A DNA stretch of 64,000 bases from Citrobacter sp. 18056 (GCA_902706235.1 CACSJR010000001.1:186001-250000); one strand, 5' to 3'; numbered from the stretch's first letter, positions 21,386-31,464 are shown. Numbers and translations are program-made. Notes: generated by a model not told the origin, from the letters alone.

Positions 21386-21406
21386 CCCCCTTCAGGGCGA
21401 AGGGGG
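21386..21406 (-). other. malX-malY intercistronic hairpin
   Basis: CCCCCTTC-AGGGC-GAAGGGGG lies between the malX stop and malY start. With no T-run it is more likely an attenuating or RNA-stabilising stem than a full terminator. Confidence 0.6.
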
Positions 21407-21415
21407 AAAGGGGAT

Positions 21416-23008
21416 TTACGCTTCGACGCTGTGCATCAGTGTCGCCATTTCATCTTTCACCGACTGCACCTGCGGGCCAATCACGACCTGCAGACTGTGC
21501 TGGTTCAGCTGTACCACGCCGATGGCACGGTTCGCTTTTAAAGCTTCAACGTCGACTTTGGTCATGTCGTCAACCGACAAACGCAGACGGGTTAGACAGT
21601 TATCCAGGTTAGTGATGTTATCCGCGCCGCCAAGTGCCGCCAGAATAGCCGGAACGTTGTAGCCTGATTTACCGATAGTACCGGCCATGGCTTTTTCCAC
21701 GCTGGATGCGGTTTCGGTATCGCGACCTGGCGTTTTCAGGTTAAAGCGGGTGATAGCGAAGCGGAAGATGGTGTAGTAGGCAACGAACCAGATGATTGCC
21801 ACCACCGGCACCAGATACCACTTGGTCGCCAGACCGTGCAGGATCCCAAACACCACGAAGTCGATGATGTTGCCGTCGGTATTCCCGATGGTCACACCCA
21901 GGACCGCCATCACGGTGAAGCCAAGGCCGGTCAACAGGGCGTGAATGACATACAGTACCGGAGCCACGAACAGGAACAGGAATTCCAGCGGTTCAGTGGT
22001 GCCGCCCACAACGCAGGCAACTACGCCGGAGATCAGCAGGCCTTTAATTTTATGACGGTTTTCCGGACGTGCGCAGTGGTACATCGCCAGTGCAGCACCC
22101 GGCAGGCCGCCGAGGAAGGCTGGCATTTTGCCCTGAGACAGGAAGCGGGTTGCGCTTTCGGAGAAGCCTTGCGTGGTCGGGCAGCTCAGCTGCGCCTGGA
22201 AGATGGTCAGGGCGCCGCTTACCGAGTGGCCGCAAACATCCATGGTGCCGCCTGCTTCAGAGAAGCGGATCAGGGCAACAAGAATGTGATGCAAGCCGAA
22301 TGGCAGCAGCAGACGTTCACCGGTACCGAAGATCATCGGACCAAACTCACCGGCTTCGTTAATCACGTAGCCGAGGGCGTTGATGCCTTTTGCGAACACA
22401 GGCCAAATCAGCGGAATGACCAGGCCGACCAGGCCGAGCACCACGGTGGTGATGATCGGCACAAAACGCGTGCCGCCGAAGAACGCCAGCGCATCCGGCA
22501 GGCGAATGGTATGGAAACGCTCGTGCAGCATCCAGACGATAACGCCGCAGATAACCGCGCCGAGAATACCGGTATCAATAGACTGAATACCAATCACGTT
22601 CTGGATGTTGTTTGCTTTCAGAATGGCGGCATCCGTTGTCGGCAGAATACCCTGCGCCGTCAGCCAGAAGTTAACCCCGAGGTTCATCACCGCGAAGCCA
22701 ACAAAACCGGCAAAAGCGGCCACGCCTTTGTTATCACGCGCCAGTCCCAGTGGGATTGCGATACAGAACATCACAGGCAGGAAGCTGAAGGCAAACGAGC
22801 CGACTTTACCCATCCAGATGAAAACGGCCTGCAGAAACGGGGTGTCCAGCCACGGCAGCAATGTGGTGACATCATGGCTGCTCAGCGAGCTGCCGATCCC
22901 CATCATGATCCCGCAGAAAGAGAGTAGTGCCACTGGCAGCATGAAGGTTTTGCCCAATTGCTGGAAAAATTCCCAGAGGGTGATTTTTGGTGCTGCTTTC
23001 GCCGTCAT
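21416..23008 (-). CDS. malX: MalX, PTS glucose/maltose-type EIICB
   Basis: A 530-residue PTS permease: EIIC with about ten membrane segments (residues 15-425) and a C-terminal EIIB domain with the phosphorylated Cys in DNCLTRLRL. GTTEPLEFLFLFVAP is the EIIC substrate-site signature. It needs an EIIA in trans (EIIAGlc). E. coli MalX can take up glucose and maltose, though its natural substrate is unclear. The ATG at 23008 has AAGGAG upstream; a longer frame is not supported. It is the first gene of malXY, divergent from malI. Confidence 0.96.
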   Translation of the reverse strand: MTAKAAPKITLWEFFQQLGKTFMLPVALLSFCGIMMGIGSSLSSHDVTTLLPWLDTPFLQAVFIWMGKVGSFAFSFLPVMFCIAIPLGLARDNKGVAAFAGFVGFAVMNLGVNFWLTAQGILPTTDAAILKANNIQNVIGIQSIDTGILGAVICGVIVWMLHERFHTIRLPDALAFFGGTRFVPIITTVVLGLVGLVIPLIWPVFAKGINALGYVINEAGEFGPMIFGTGERLLLPFGLHHILVALIRFSEAGGTMDVCGHSVSGALTIFQAQLSCPTTQGFSESATRFLSQGKMPAFLGGLPGAALAMYHCARPENRHKIKGLLISGVVACVVGGTTEPLEFLFLFVAPVLYVIHALLTGLGFTVMAVLGVTIGNTDGNIIDFVVFGILHGLATKWYLVPVVAIIWFVAYYTIFRFAITRFNLKTPGRDTETASSVEKAMAGTIGKSGYNVPAILAALGGADNITNLDNCLTRLRLSVDDMTKVDVEALKANRAIGVVQLNQHSLQVVIGPQVQSVKDEMATLMHSVEA

Positions 23009-23061
23009 ATAACGACTCCTTGTGCTTAAAAATCTGTTGTAGTTGTAGAATGCAGCGAGAA

Positions 23062-23077
23062 GATAAAACGTTTTACC
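23062..23077. promoter_or_regulatory. MalI operator (malX side)
   Basis: GATAAAACGTTTTACC differs by one base from the perfect MalI palindrome at 23141-23156 and lies 54 bases before the malX start, where it can block the malXY promoter. Confidence 0.9.
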
Positions 23078-23086
23078 TAACTTTAG

Positions 23087-23102
23087 TGCGAGGTAAATCA
23101 CA
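23087..23102. promoter_or_regulatory. CRP site in the malI-malX spacer
   Basis: TGCGA-GGTAAA-TCACA matches the CRP core at nine of ten positions and lies between the two MalI operators. This is consistent with cAMP-CRP control of malX and malI known in E. coli. Confidence 0.75.
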
Positions 23103-23140
23103 TAATCAAACTATGATTAGGTTTATAAATATAACCCATT

Positions 23141-23156
23141 GATAAAACGTTTTATC
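23141..23156. promoter_or_regulatory. MalI operator (malI side)
   Basis: GATAAAACGTTTTATC is a perfect 16-bp palindrome identical to the E. coli MalI operator as I recall it, 26 bases before the malI start, giving autorepression. Confidence 0.92.
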
Positions 23157-23181
23157 GCTACGCAGGAGTGGCAAGCGGCGC

Positions 23182-24207
23182 ATGGCCATTGCAAAAAAAG
23201 TCACCATTAACGATGTCGCGCATGCTGCGGGTGTATCGGTCGCCACCGTTTCTCTGGTGTTAAGTGGCAAAGGGCGTATTTCTACCGCTACGGGTGAGCG
23301 CGTCAGTCAGGCGATTGAACATCTCGGATTTGTACGTAACCGTCAGGCGGCATCGCTGCGCGGTGGTCAAACGGGGGTCATCGGACTGATTGTCGGCGAT
23401 CTCAGTTCACCCTTTTACGCAGAGCTGGCCGCCGGGCTTATCGAAGCCCTTGAATCACAGGGAAAAATGGTGTTTCTCACTCAGGGTGGGAAGCAGGGCG
23501 AACATATGCTTCAGCGCTTCGCGACCCTGGTGTCGCAAGGTGTGGACGGCGTGGTGATCGCCGGTTCGGTGGACCAGGGCATGGAGTTGCGTGATAAAGC
23601 CGATGAAAGCGGGGTACCGCTGGTCTTTGCCTCCAGGGCAAGCTATCTCGATGACGTGGATTTAATCCGGCCTGACAACATGCAGGCGGCGCAAATGATA
23701 ACCGAACATCTTATCCGACGTGGACACCAGCGCATCGCCTGGCTCGGGGGGCTGAGCGCGTCGTTGACCCGTGCGGAGCGCGTCGGGGGATATTGCGCCA
23801 CGCTGCTGAAATTTGGATTACCGTTCCACAGCGAATGGGTCGTTGAGTGCGAAACCAGCCAGAAACAGGCGTCACAGGCGCTGACACAGCTCCTTAGGCA
23901 TAATCCAACCATCACCGCAGTGGTGTGTTACAACAACGTGGTAGCGATGGGCGCGTGGCTGGGGTTGATGCGTGCAGGCTGGCAGAGTGGCGAGCATGCG
24001 GTCGATTACTACGATAAACGGGTTGCGTTAGCGGCGTTTGCTGATGTACCGGAAAAAGATCTCGATGATGCCCCGATGAGTTGGGTGATAACCCCGGCCC
24101 GGGAAATGGGAAAAAGCGTGGCGGAAAGAATGCTACAGCGAATCGAAGACAGAAAGAGTACGGCACGTAATCAGATTATGCCGCCGCGGCTGGTCAAACA
24201 GCAATAA
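23182..24207 (+). CDS. malI: MalI, LacI-family repressor of malXY
   Basis: A 341-residue LacI/GalR repressor. The helix-turn-helix TINDVAHAAGVSVATVSLVL is at residues 8-27, the hinge is around 45-60, and a periplasmic-binding-like effector domain follows. It represses the divergent malXY and itself through the two palindromes between the genes. In E. coli the uid and hdhA genes lie between malI and ydgA; here malI is followed directly by ydgA (convergent), sharing one terminator. Confidence 0.96.
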   Translation: MAIAKKVTINDVAHAAGVSVATVSLVLSGKGRISTATGERVSQAIEHLGFVRNRQAASLRGGQTGVIGLIVGDLSSPFYAELAAGLIEALESQGKMVFLTQGGKQGEHMLQRFATLVSQGVDGVVIAGSVDQGMELRDKADESGVPLVFASRASYLDDVDLIRPDNMQAAQMITEHLIRRGHQRIAWLGGLSASLTRAERVGGYCATLLKFGLPFHSEWVVECETSQKQASQALTQLLRHNPTITAVVCYNNVVAMGAWLGLMRAGWQSGEHAVDYYDKRVALAAFADVPEKDLDDAPMSWVITPAREMGKSVAERMLQRIEDRKSTARNQIMPPRLVKQQ

Positions 24208-24232
24208 AACCGGCAGCAGGGCTGCCGGTTTT
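24206..24232. terminator. Bidirectional terminator between malI and ydgA
   Basis: AAAACCGGCAGC-AGG-GCTGCCGGTTTT, flanked by A and T tracts, serves both convergent genes. Confidence 0.92.
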
Positions 24233-24236
24233 ATTA

Positions 24237-25808
24237 TCAGTTTGGCGCGATGGCCGGGGTTGCGTCTTCCGGTGCAGGTGCTGCTTGACCCTGTGATTCA
24301 GGGGCTGGAGCGTCACTCTGCGGCGCTGGAATAGCCACATCCGGCACGCCGAACATCCCGACAAAATCAGCCAGTGGCATTTTCTGTCCGTTGAGGGAGA
24401 CCTGACCGTTCGAATATTGCAGGCTGGACTGAATGTTGTTGTCCTGTTGGGTGGTGATGCGGAACATCTGACCCATCGCCGCCAGGCCTTTCACCTGCTG
24501 GCTTGCCAGCTTCTCGGCATCAGCCTGCTGATAACCTTCCAGACGCGCTACCTGAGTCATAAACTCGGTCGCCATATCCATTGGGATGACCAGTTTGCTG
24601 TCGAGCGATTTCACGCTTCGATCGACTTCTTGCGCCAGCGTCTGCGGAGCGATGGTCGCCTGGGACGGATCTTTCAGGAACAGTGACAGATTAAAGGTGG
24701 TTTCGCCTTTGCTGTTTTTCCAGCTCAGCGGTGCCACGGTAATCACTGGCTCGCCTTTCAGCAGCAGCGGCAGGGCGCCGAAGAACGCTTCGGTCACTTT
24801 TTGCTGATACACTTCCGGATTATCCATCACGCCAGGCTGCGCAAGCAGGGCCTGAACCTGACCGTTGTACTGCTGGCTGAACTGGTGCCACGCCTGACCG
24901 TCAATCTGACCGATTTTCAGCGCCAGTTTGCTGCTGCCCATGTCCTGGCCCTGAAGCTTCAGGCTGTTGAGCGCGTAGTCCAGCGTCGCATCGATGGTTT
25001 TACCGTCTTTTGACAGGTTGGATTTACCGTCGATGGTCATGCCATCGAGAAGCGCCAACTCTTTGCCTTCCACGGAAATCGCCATTTTATCCAGGGTCAC
25101 TTTCTGATTGCCAATGCGTTCTGCGAAGCTGGTGAGCTTGCTGTCGCCGCTGGTTTTCAGGTTGTTGAAGGTGACCTGTACTTTCTGGTTGTATTCGTTA
25201 ACCGCGTTAATCACGCCGCTTTCCATGTCGCCGTTCAGAGCGAAAGCGTTGCCATCACGGTCTGCATCAAGCTGGAATTCACCGCCGCTGAAAGCGACTT
25301 TCTCTTCGCCTTTTTCGTAATTTAACGGTTTAAGGCTGATGTCGGAGCGGGTGTCACCGGCATAGCTAATGCGGGTGCTGATATCAAACGGCGACTGGCC
25401 TTTCGCCAGTTCGAACAGCTGTTTGCTGGCCTCGTTGTTTACCAGTTTTGACTCAACGGTCGCCATCGCCGGGGCGAGGTTAAAGGTTTTTAGCGATGCC
25501 ATTGGGAACGGGCCGTGCGAAACGTTTTCATCCAGTACGATAGTCTGACCAGGTTTCAGCCAGCTGCTTTTCGCGCCGTCTACCGGTTTAACCACCATCT
25601 GAAGATGGCTGCTGAACACGCCGCGCTGGTAGTTTTGATAGGCCAGCTGAATACCGGCTTCCGGCGCGGTGCTTGCGAGCTGTGTATTGGCCTGCGCAAC
25701 CATATCGGCCAGACGACCTTCCAGCTGTTTACCCGTGTACCAGGATCCCCCGGTCCACACCACTCCTAAAGCCACAATAATTCCAACTGCAACCAGCGAT
25801 TTTTTCAT
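24237..25808 (-). CDS. ydgA: YdgA, DUF945 family protein
   Basis: A 523-residue protein with an N-terminal membrane anchor or signal (residues 4-22, LVAVGIIVALGVVWTGGSWY) and a long beta-rich periplasmic region. DUF945 is shared with YdgA/YihF-type proteins. The C-terminal about 40 residues are Pro/Ala-rich (APAPESQGQAAPAPED) and make the protein about 20 residues longer than in E. coli. It follows manA on the same strand after that gene's terminator. Its function is unknown. Confidence 0.92.
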   Translation of the reverse strand: MKKSLVAVGIIVALGVVWTGGSWYTGKQLEGRLADMVAQANTQLASTAPEAGIQLAYQNYQRGVFSSHLQMVVKPVDGAKSSWLKPGQTIVLDENVSHGPFPMASLKTFNLAPAMATVESKLVNNEASKQLFELAKGQSPFDISTRISYAGDTRSDISLKPLNYEKGEEKVAFSGGEFQLDADRDGNAFALNGDMESGVINAVNEYNQKVQVTFNNLKTSGDSKLTSFAERIGNQKVTLDKMAISVEGKELALLDGMTIDGKSNLSKDGKTIDATLDYALNSLKLQGQDMGSSKLALKIGQIDGQAWHQFSQQYNGQVQALLAQPGVMDNPEVYQQKVTEAFFGALPLLLKGEPVITVAPLSWKNSKGETTFNLSLFLKDPSQATIAPQTLAQEVDRSVKSLDSKLVIPMDMATEFMTQVARLEGYQQADAEKLASQQVKGLAAMGQMFRITTQQDNNIQSSLQYSNGQVSLNGQKMPLADFVGMFGVPDVAIPAPQSDAPAPESQGQAAPAPEDATPAIAPN

Positions 25809-25830
25809 AGCGTTTGTCCATAAAATAAAA

Positions 25831-25852
25831 ACAGGCGGAATCGTCCGCCTGT
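25831..25852 (-). terminator. manA terminator
   Basis: ACAGGCGGA-CGAT-TCCGCCTGT followed by TTTTATTTTA on the minus strand, in the manA-ydgA spacer. Confidence 0.9.
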
Positions 25853-25904
25853 GATGTCGTTAGGCTGCCTCAAGCTTAGCAAGAGTTGCCCCGATCTTCA
25901 GTAT

Positions 25905-27083
25905 TTACTTGAGCTTATTAAAAACCCGCGCGATACGGCCGACGCCGCTCAGATTAACCGGCGAATCGTTGGCGCAGACAAAAGCGGACTCACCAGGCTT
26001 CAGCACCAGCTGCTGTTCACCTTTACGCAATACCGCTTCACCTTCAACACAAAACAGGATTGCAGCGCTCTGCTGAGCAACGTCGGCACCCGCCGTGCTC
26101 AGGTCGTGCAACGAGAAAGCAAAATCGTCGACCGGGATCGGGAAATCAAGCTCAGAGCCGTTTTTAGCCGGCTGCGTCAGCAGTTCGGCCGCCGGTTTCG
26201 GCGTGAATTTCACGTTCGCCACCAGTTCCGGGATGTCGATGTATTTCGGCGTCAGACCCGCACGAAGTACGTTATCGGAGTTCGCCATCACTTCCAGCGC
26301 CACACCCTGCAAGTAAGCATGTGGGGTTTCTGCAAACAGGAACATCGCGTCGCCTGGATTGAGTTTCACCACGTTCAGCAGCAGCGGCGAGAACAGACCG
26401 CTGTCGTCCGGGTAGAACTGAGCGATAAAGCGAATGGTCTCCCACGGCTCGCCCTGCTGGCTGTTGAGTGCGGCTTTGAGTACGGCCAGCGCACGGGATT
26501 TTTCCTCGCCCTGCATATTCAGCAGGCTGGCGAACAGCTGGCTCAAACGCTCGGCACTCGGCTCTTGCAGGAAATGGGCGATGGAGGTGTGCGCCCCAGA
26601 AACCGGCTGCAGCAGAGAGACGATGTCAGAAAACTCGCGGAATGCGTTCATCGCCAGGAACGGGGTGAGGGCGAATACCAGTTCCGGTTTGTGGTTCGGA
26701 TCTTTGTAGTTACGCTCGGCTGCGTCCAGCGGAATACCCGCGGCGTTCTCTTTGGCAAAGCCTTCTTCGGACGCTTTCTTATTCGGGTGAACCTGAATCG
26801 AGAGCGGGTTATCGGCGCACAGTACTTTAAACAAGAACGGCAGTTCACCGAAACGGTCGGCAACGTTTTTGCCCAGCAGTGCGGCTTTATCGGCGTCGAT
26901 AACGTCACGCAGACTGCGGACCTGGCCGCTGGCATCGGTTATCTTCGAGCTGCTCTTCGGATGCGCACCCATCCAGAGTTCTGCCATTGGCAGGTTGTCC
27001 GGGTTGGCGATACCGTAGAGTTCCGTTAACGCAGTTTTACTACCCCAGGCATAGTTCTGCACTGAGTTGATGAGTTTTTGCAT
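25905..27083 (-). CDS. manA: Mannose-6-phosphate isomerase ManA
   Basis: A zinc enzyme interconverting fructose-6-P and mannose-6-P for mannose use and GDP-mannose synthesis. 392 residues from the ATG at 27083 (E. coli 391). Zinc-site and catalytic segments LSIQVHPNK, YKDPNHKPELVFAL and the cupin FLFAETPHAYLQG are intact. It is divergent from fumA, with about 200 bases between. Confidence 0.97.
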   Translation of the reverse strand: MQKLINSVQNYAWGSKTALTELYGIANPDNLPMAELWMGAHPKSSSKITDASGQVRSLRDVIDADKAALLGKNVADRFGELPFLFKVLCADNPLSIQVHPNKKASEEGFAKENAAGIPLDAAERNYKDPNHKPELVFALTPFLAMNAFREFSDIVSLLQPVSGAHTSIAHFLQEPSAERLSQLFASLLNMQGEEKSRALAVLKAALNSQQGEPWETIRFIAQFYPDDSGLFSPLLLNVVKLNPGDAMFLFAETPHAYLQGVALEVMANSDNVLRAGLTPKYIDIPELVANVKFTPKPAAELLTQPAKNGSELDFPIPVDDFAFSLHDLSTAGADVAQQSAAILFCVEGEAVLRKGEQQLVLKPGESAFVCANDSPVNLSGVGRIARVFNKLK

Positions 27084-27283
27084 TATCAAGCCCTGTATTC
27101 ATAAGGAAATTATCTGTTCGTATTAAACCAATAAACCGCACAGAAGTAACCTTCTCAGGGAAAAAGTCGTACTAGTCTCAGTTTTTGTTAAAAAGTTGTG
27201 TAGGATATGCGGACTCGCTTTTCCCAGGGTCTATGGAAAACTGACCCGTGAATTAATCAGCCAACGTCGTAAGTGAGAGTACA

Positions 27284-28930
27284 ATGTCGAACAAACCCTT
27301 TATCTATCAGGATCCTTTTCCTCTGAAAAAGGATGACACCGAATATTATCTCCTCAGTAAAGACCACGTCTCTGTTGCCGAATTTGAAGGCCAGGAAATC
27401 CTTAAAGTCGACCCGCAGGCGCTCACGCTGCTGGCCAAACACGCCTTCCATGATGCCTCATTTATGCTGCGCCCGGCGCATCAGCAGCAGGTCGCCGATA
27501 TTCTGAATGACCCGGAAGCCAGCGAAAACGATAAATACGTCGCGCTACAGTTCCTGCGCAACTCTGATATCGCGGCGAAGGGTATTCTGCCGACCTGTCA
27601 GGACACCGGCACGGCGATCATCGTCGGTAAAAAAGGCCAGCGCGTCTGGACCGGCGGTGGCGATGACGCGGCACTGGCCCGGGGTGTGTATGACACCTAC
27701 ATCGAAGACAACCTGCGCTATTCACAAAACGCGCCGCTGGACATGTATAAAGAGGTCAACACAGGCACCAACCTGCCTGCGCAGATTGATCTCTACAGCG
27801 TCGACGGCGAAGAGTATAAGTTCCTGTGCATCGCCAAGGGCGGCGGTTCCGCCAACAAAACCTACCTCTATCAGGAAACCAAAGCGCTGATCACCCCGGC
27901 GAAGCTGAAAGTTTATCTGGTCGAGAAAATGCGTACGCTCGGCACCGCAGCGTGCCCGCCGTATCACATCGCGTTTGTGATTGGCGGTACGTCCGCAGAA
28001 GCGACGCTGAAAACGGTTAAACTTGCGTCGACTAAATACTACGACGGCTTGCCGACCGAAGGTAACGAGCACGGCCAGGCGTTCCGTGACATTCAGCTTG
28101 AGCAGGAATTACTGCTTGAAGCGCAAAACCTCGGTCTCGGTGCGCAGTTCGGCGGTAAATATTTCGCCCATGACATTCGCGTGGTGCGCCTGCCGCGTCA
28201 CGGTGCGTCGTGTCCGGTGGGAATGGGCGTGTCCTGTTCTGCAGACCGCAACATCAAAGCGAAAATCAACCGCGAAGGTGTGTGGATTGAGAAGCTTGAA
28301 CACAATCCAGGTAAGTATATTCCTGAGGAATTGCGCAACGCCGGAGAAGGAGAAGCGGTAAAAATCGACCTCAACCGTCCGATGAAAGAGATCCTCGCCC
28401 AGCTTTCTGACTTCCCGGTTTCCACCCGTCTGTCGCTGAACGGCACCATTATTGTGGCCCGTGACATCGCCCATGCAAAACTCAAAGAGCGCATGGACAA
28501 CGGCGAAGGTCTGCCGCAGTACGTGAAAGATCACCCGATTTACTACGCAGGCCCGGCCAAAACGCCGGAAGGGTATGCCTCGGGCTCTCTCGGCCCAACC
28601 ACCGCCGGACGTATGGATTCCTACGTCGACCAGTTACAGGCGGAAGGCGGCAGCATGATCATGCTCGCCAAAGGCAACCGTAGCCAGCAGGTGACCGACG
28701 CGTGTCACAAACACGGTGGGTTCTACCTCGGAAGCATCGGTGGCCCGGCAGCCGTACTGGCGCAGGGCAGTATCAAGAGCCTTGAGTGCGTCGAATACCC
28801 GGAACTGGGGATGGAAGCCATCTGGAAAATCGAAGTTGAAGATTTCCCGGCGTTTATCCTGGTAGACGATAAAGGTAATGATTTCTTCCAGCAGATTCAG
28901 TCGTCGCAGTGTGACCGCTGCGTGAAGTGA
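27284..28930 (+). CDS. fumA: Fumarase A, class I [4Fe-4S] type
   Basis: Oxygen-labile fumarate hydratase of the TCA cycle, 548 residues as in E. coli. The first cluster cysteine is Cys105 (PTCQDTGT); others lie in the [15 protein letters not shown] region and further on. [28 protein letters not shown] is typical of the C-terminal class I domain. It could be FumA or FumB by sequence alone; position upstream of fumC identifies fumA. A terminator separates it from fumC. Confidence 0.96.
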   Translation: MSNKPFIYQDPFPLKKDDTEYYLLSKDHVSVAEFEGQEILKVDPQALTLLAKHAFHDASFMLRPAHQQQVADILNDPEASENDKYVALQFLRNSDIAAKGILPTCQDTGTAIIVGKKGQRVWTGGGDDAALARGVYDTYIEDNLRYSQNAPLDMYKEVNTGTNLPAQIDLYSVDGEEYKFLCIAKGGGSANKTYLYQETKALITPAKLKVYLVEKMRTLGTAACPPYHIAFVIGGTSAEATLKTVKLASTKYYDGLPTEGNEHGQAFRDIQLEQELLLEAQNLGLGAQFGGKYFAHDIRVVRLPRHGASCPVGMGVSCSADRNIKAKINREGVWIEKLEHNPGKYIPEELRNAGEGEAVKIDLNRPMKEILAQLSDFPVSTRLSLNGTIIVARDIAHAKLKERMDNGEGLPQYVKDHPIYYAGPAKTPEGYASGSLGPTTAGRMDSYVDQLQAEGGSMIMLAKGNRSQQVTDACHKHGGFYLGSIGGPAAVLAQGSIKSLECVEYPELGMEAIWKIEVEDFPAFILVDDKGNDFFQQIQSSQCDRCVK

Positions 28931-28936
28931 TAACAG

Positions 28937-28961
28937 GCCGCTCCTCGGGGCGGCTTTTTTT
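28937..28961 (+). terminator. fumA terminator
   Basis: A GCCGCTC/GGGCGGC stem with a 4-base loop is followed by seven Ts, 7 bases after the fumA stop. Confidence 0.88.
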
Positions 28962-29065
28962 GGTTGATTGCGATAAAACAAAAGTTAAAAAGCATCAATA
29001 CTTAACGTTCTGGAAGGCATGCGAGCTTCGTCGAAACCCTTCACTTTGATTTCAAGGAGAAAGTC

Positions 29066-30469
29066 ATGACAACGTTACGCCGCGAGAGCGACTCCATGGG
29101 CGCGATTGAGGTTCCGGCAGACAAGCTGTGGGGCGCGCAAACCCAGCGCTCGCTGGAACATTTCCGCATATCCACTGAAAAAATGCCGGTCTCGCTGATT
29201 GCTGCGCTTGCGCTGACCAAACGCGCGGCCGCCAAGGTCAATCAGGATTTGCAGCTGCTTCCGGCTGATAAAGCCAATGCTATCGTCAGCGCCGCCGACG
29301 AAGTGCTGGCGGGCAAACACGCAGACGAATTTCCCCTCGCCATCTGGCAAACTGGCTCTGGTACGCAGAGCAACATGAATATGAACGAAGTGCTGGCCAA
29401 CCGCGCCAGTGAGCTGCTCGGCGGCGTGCGTGGCATGGAGCGTAAGGTTCACCCTAATGACGATGTGAACAAAAGCCAGAGTTCGAACGACGTATTCCCG
29501 ACCGCCATGCACGTTGCGGCGGTGATCGCGCTTCGCGAAAACCTTATCCCGCAGTTACAGGTGCTGAAAAAGACGCTGAGCGGCAAATCCCACGCCTTCG
29601 CCGATATCGTCAAAATTGGCCGCACCCATTTGCAGGATGCCACGCCGCTGACGCTCGGGCAGGAGATTTCAGGCTGGGTGGCGATGCTGGAACACAATCT
29701 AAAACATATCGATTTAACGCTGCCACACTTAAGCGAGCTGGCGCTGGGTGGCACGGCGGTTGGCACCGGCCTGAACACCCATCCGGAATATGCCAGGCGC
29801 GTGGCGGATGAACTGGCGGCAATCACCAGACAGGCGTTTATCACCGCGCCGAACAAATTCGAAGCGTTAGGAACCTGCGATGCGCTGGTTCACGCCCACG
29901 GCGCACTGAAAGGGCTGGCGGCATCGCTGATGAAAATCGCCAACGATGTGCGCTGGCTGGCATCCGGCCCGCGTTGTGGTATTGGTGAGCTATCGATCCC
30001 TGAAAACGAACCTGGTAGTTCGATAATGCCCGGCAAAGTGAACCCGACGCAGTGCGAAGCGATGACCATGCTGTGTTGTCAGGTGATGGGCAATGATGTG
30101 GCGGTGAATATGGGGGGCGCATCGGGCAATTTCGAGCTGAATGTGTATCGCCCGATGGTGATTCATAATTTCCTGCAATCGGTGCGCCTGCTGGCGGATG
30201 GAATGGAAAGTTTCAACGAGCACTGTGCGGTGGGGATCGAGCCAAACCGCGCACGTATCGATCAGCTGCTGAATGAATCGCTAATGCTGGTCACTGCGCT
30301 CAATACCCATATTGGCTACGACAAAGCGGCAGAAATTGCCAAAAAAGCCCATAAAGACGGGCTGACGCTGAAGGCCTCGGCATTGAAACTCGGCTATCTG
30401 ACCGACGCTGAGTTTGACGAGTGGGTACGTCCGCAAGCGATGGTCGGCAGCATGAAAATCAGTCGCTAG
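29066..30469 (+). CDS. fumC: Fumarase C, class II oxygen-stable
   Basis: Iron-free fumarase used under oxidative stress or iron limitation, 467 residues as in E. coli. The family signature [12 protein letters not shown] includes the catalytic Ser loop. [13 protein letters not shown] and the [14 protein letters not shown] segment bind substrate. AAGGAG is 9 bases upstream of the ATG. In E. coli it is SoxS- and ArcA-controlled; I could not identify a convincing SoxS box in the 100-base spacer. Its 3' end overlaps the end of tus by 11 bases. Confidence 0.97.
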   Translation: MTTLRRESDSMGAIEVPADKLWGAQTQRSLEHFRISTEKMPVSLIAALALTKRAAAKVNQDLQLLPADKANAIVSAADEVLAGKHADEFPLAIWQTGSGTQSNMNMNEVLANRASELLGGVRGMERKVHPNDDVNKSQSSNDVFPTAMHVAAVIALRENLIPQLQVLKKTLSGKSHAFADIVKIGRTHLQDATPLTLGQEISGWVAMLEHNLKHIDLTLPHLSELALGGTAVGTGLNTHPEYARRVADELAAITRQAFITAPNKFEALGTCDALVHAHGALKGLAASLMKIANDVRWLASGPRCGIGELSIPENEPGSSIMPGKVNPTQCEAMTMLCCQVMGNDVAVNMGGASGNFELNVYRPMVIHNFLQSVRLLADGMESFNEHCAVGIEPNRARIDQLLNESLMLVTALNTHIGYDKAAEIAKKAHKDGLTLKASALKLGYLTDAEFDEWVRPQAMVGSMKISR

Positions 30470-31391
30470 CCAGATACAGGTGCAGTCGTGGGATGATCAG
30501 TTCCAGCGACTGCGCGTCAGGCTTATAGCGATACTGTACGTTATCTTCATCGTAATTCAGCAACTCTCCAATCTCCGGTACGCTAACGCCTTGGGTGCCG
30601 GATATCAACGCGATCATCGGTCCTGGACAGGCGTACTGCACCTGTTTTTGCTTTCCTGCATACCACACGCGGGCAATCGGCTGGACTTTTACCGGACGCT
30701 TAATCTTCAGTTTTGCCTTCTGCGGCAGCGCCGCGATGTCCTGATACTCACGCTCCAGTTTGGCCTGCCACTGTTCGCGAGTGAAAGGCGGCACGGAACG
30801 CGGCGAGCGCAGGCTGTTTTCCAGCTGTTTTAGCACTTCGTCACGGGTCAGATTCTTGATGATGTGTTTATTGGCCCATCCAAAGCGGATGGTGGCCGGG
30901 TCGCGCAACAGCGTCAGGGAACGGTAGGCTTTGAGGGTAATCAACCCGGGTAAATGGTGATGCACCCACTCAAAGCGGGCCGCGGAGGGCAAACCAGACT
31001 CGACGGTGACAATGGCCTCGAACGCCGCTTTTAGCGCGTTAATGCTGCTGATTTTGTTGTCCAGTACCTGCAACTGCTCCGGCTCCGGATGCAGACAAAT
31101 CACCCCGGGCAAACGTACCGCCGCTTTACTGCTGCGGTTCTCCGACTGCTGCTGAATAAACAGGTGACTATAGTGGTTCAGCGCTTTCAGCCGCGCCGCA
31201 TCGCCCAGATGCTGCGCGACCGAAATGGCAGAGAGCGGGTCGTGCTCATGCTCCTTGCTCACTTCCGGTAGTTCGAACACCCGCGCGGCAAGTAGCCGAC
31301 AGTCCGCCAGCATTTGCTGCAGCTCGAGCAGTTCGTGCTCCATCTGGCGGAAAGTTGTGGTTAAACGCTCAATCAGGTCGTAATCGGCCAT
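30459..31391 (-). CDS. tus: Replication terminus-binding protein Tus
   Basis: A monomeric protein that binds Ter sites and stops replication forks from one side. 310 residues from the ATG at 31391 (E. coli 309). Conserved DNA-contact and lock-domain regions include [38 protein letters not shown] and [21 protein letters not shown] Ter sequence lies 8-26 bases upstream, so Tus should repress its own gene as in E. coli. It follows rstB and is convergent with fumC (11-base overlap). Confidence 0.96.
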   Translation of the reverse strand: MADYDLIERLTTTFRQMEHELLELQQMLADCRLLAARVFELPEVSKEHEHDPLSAISVAQHLGDAARLKALNHYSHLFIQQQSENRSSKAAVRLPGVICLHPEPEQLQVLDNKISSINALKAAFEAIVTVESGLPSAARFEWVHHHLPGLITLKAYRSLTLLRDPATIRFGWANKHIIKNLTRDEVLKQLENSLRSPRSVPPFTREQWQAKLEREYQDIAALPQKAKLKIKRPVKVQPIARVWYAGKQKQVQYACPGPMIALISGTQGVSVPEIGELLNYDEDNVQYRYKPDAQSLELIIPRLHLYLASD

Positions 31392-31398
31392 AACACCC

Positions 31399-31417
31399 AC
31401 TTTAGTTACAACATACT
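31399..31417 (-). promoter_or_regulatory. Ter site (TerB-like) in front of tus
   Basis: The minus strand reads AGTATGTTGTAACTAAAGT, identical to the E. coli TerB core. Because the end near the conserved G-C pair (the AGTATG side) is the non-permissive face, forks moving from high to low window coordinates should be arrested here and forks moving left to right should pass. It overlaps the tus promoter region and so also gives autorepression. Confidence 0.93.
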
Positions 31418-31464
31418 CATTGGTTTTTACTATAAGCCGGGTGGTGGCATTGTGCAATGTTCGC

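Noticed and set aside
21836-22927. A 363-codon plus-strand frame
   Set aside because: Antisense to malX, low-complexity His/Gln/Arg composition, no start context.
25851-27029. A 392-codon plus-strand frame
   Set aside because: Antisense to manA, which has complete zinc-site motifs.
27180-27210. Possible ArcA repeat before fumA (TGTTAAAAAGTTGTG)
   Set aside because: The second half-site is poor and spacing uncertain; AT-rich sequence gives such matches by chance.
28985-29010. Possible SoxS box before fumC (AAAGCATCAATACTTAA)
   Set aside because: It fits the degenerate consensus only with a mismatch in the CWA half, so I cannot support it beyond the known biology of fumC.
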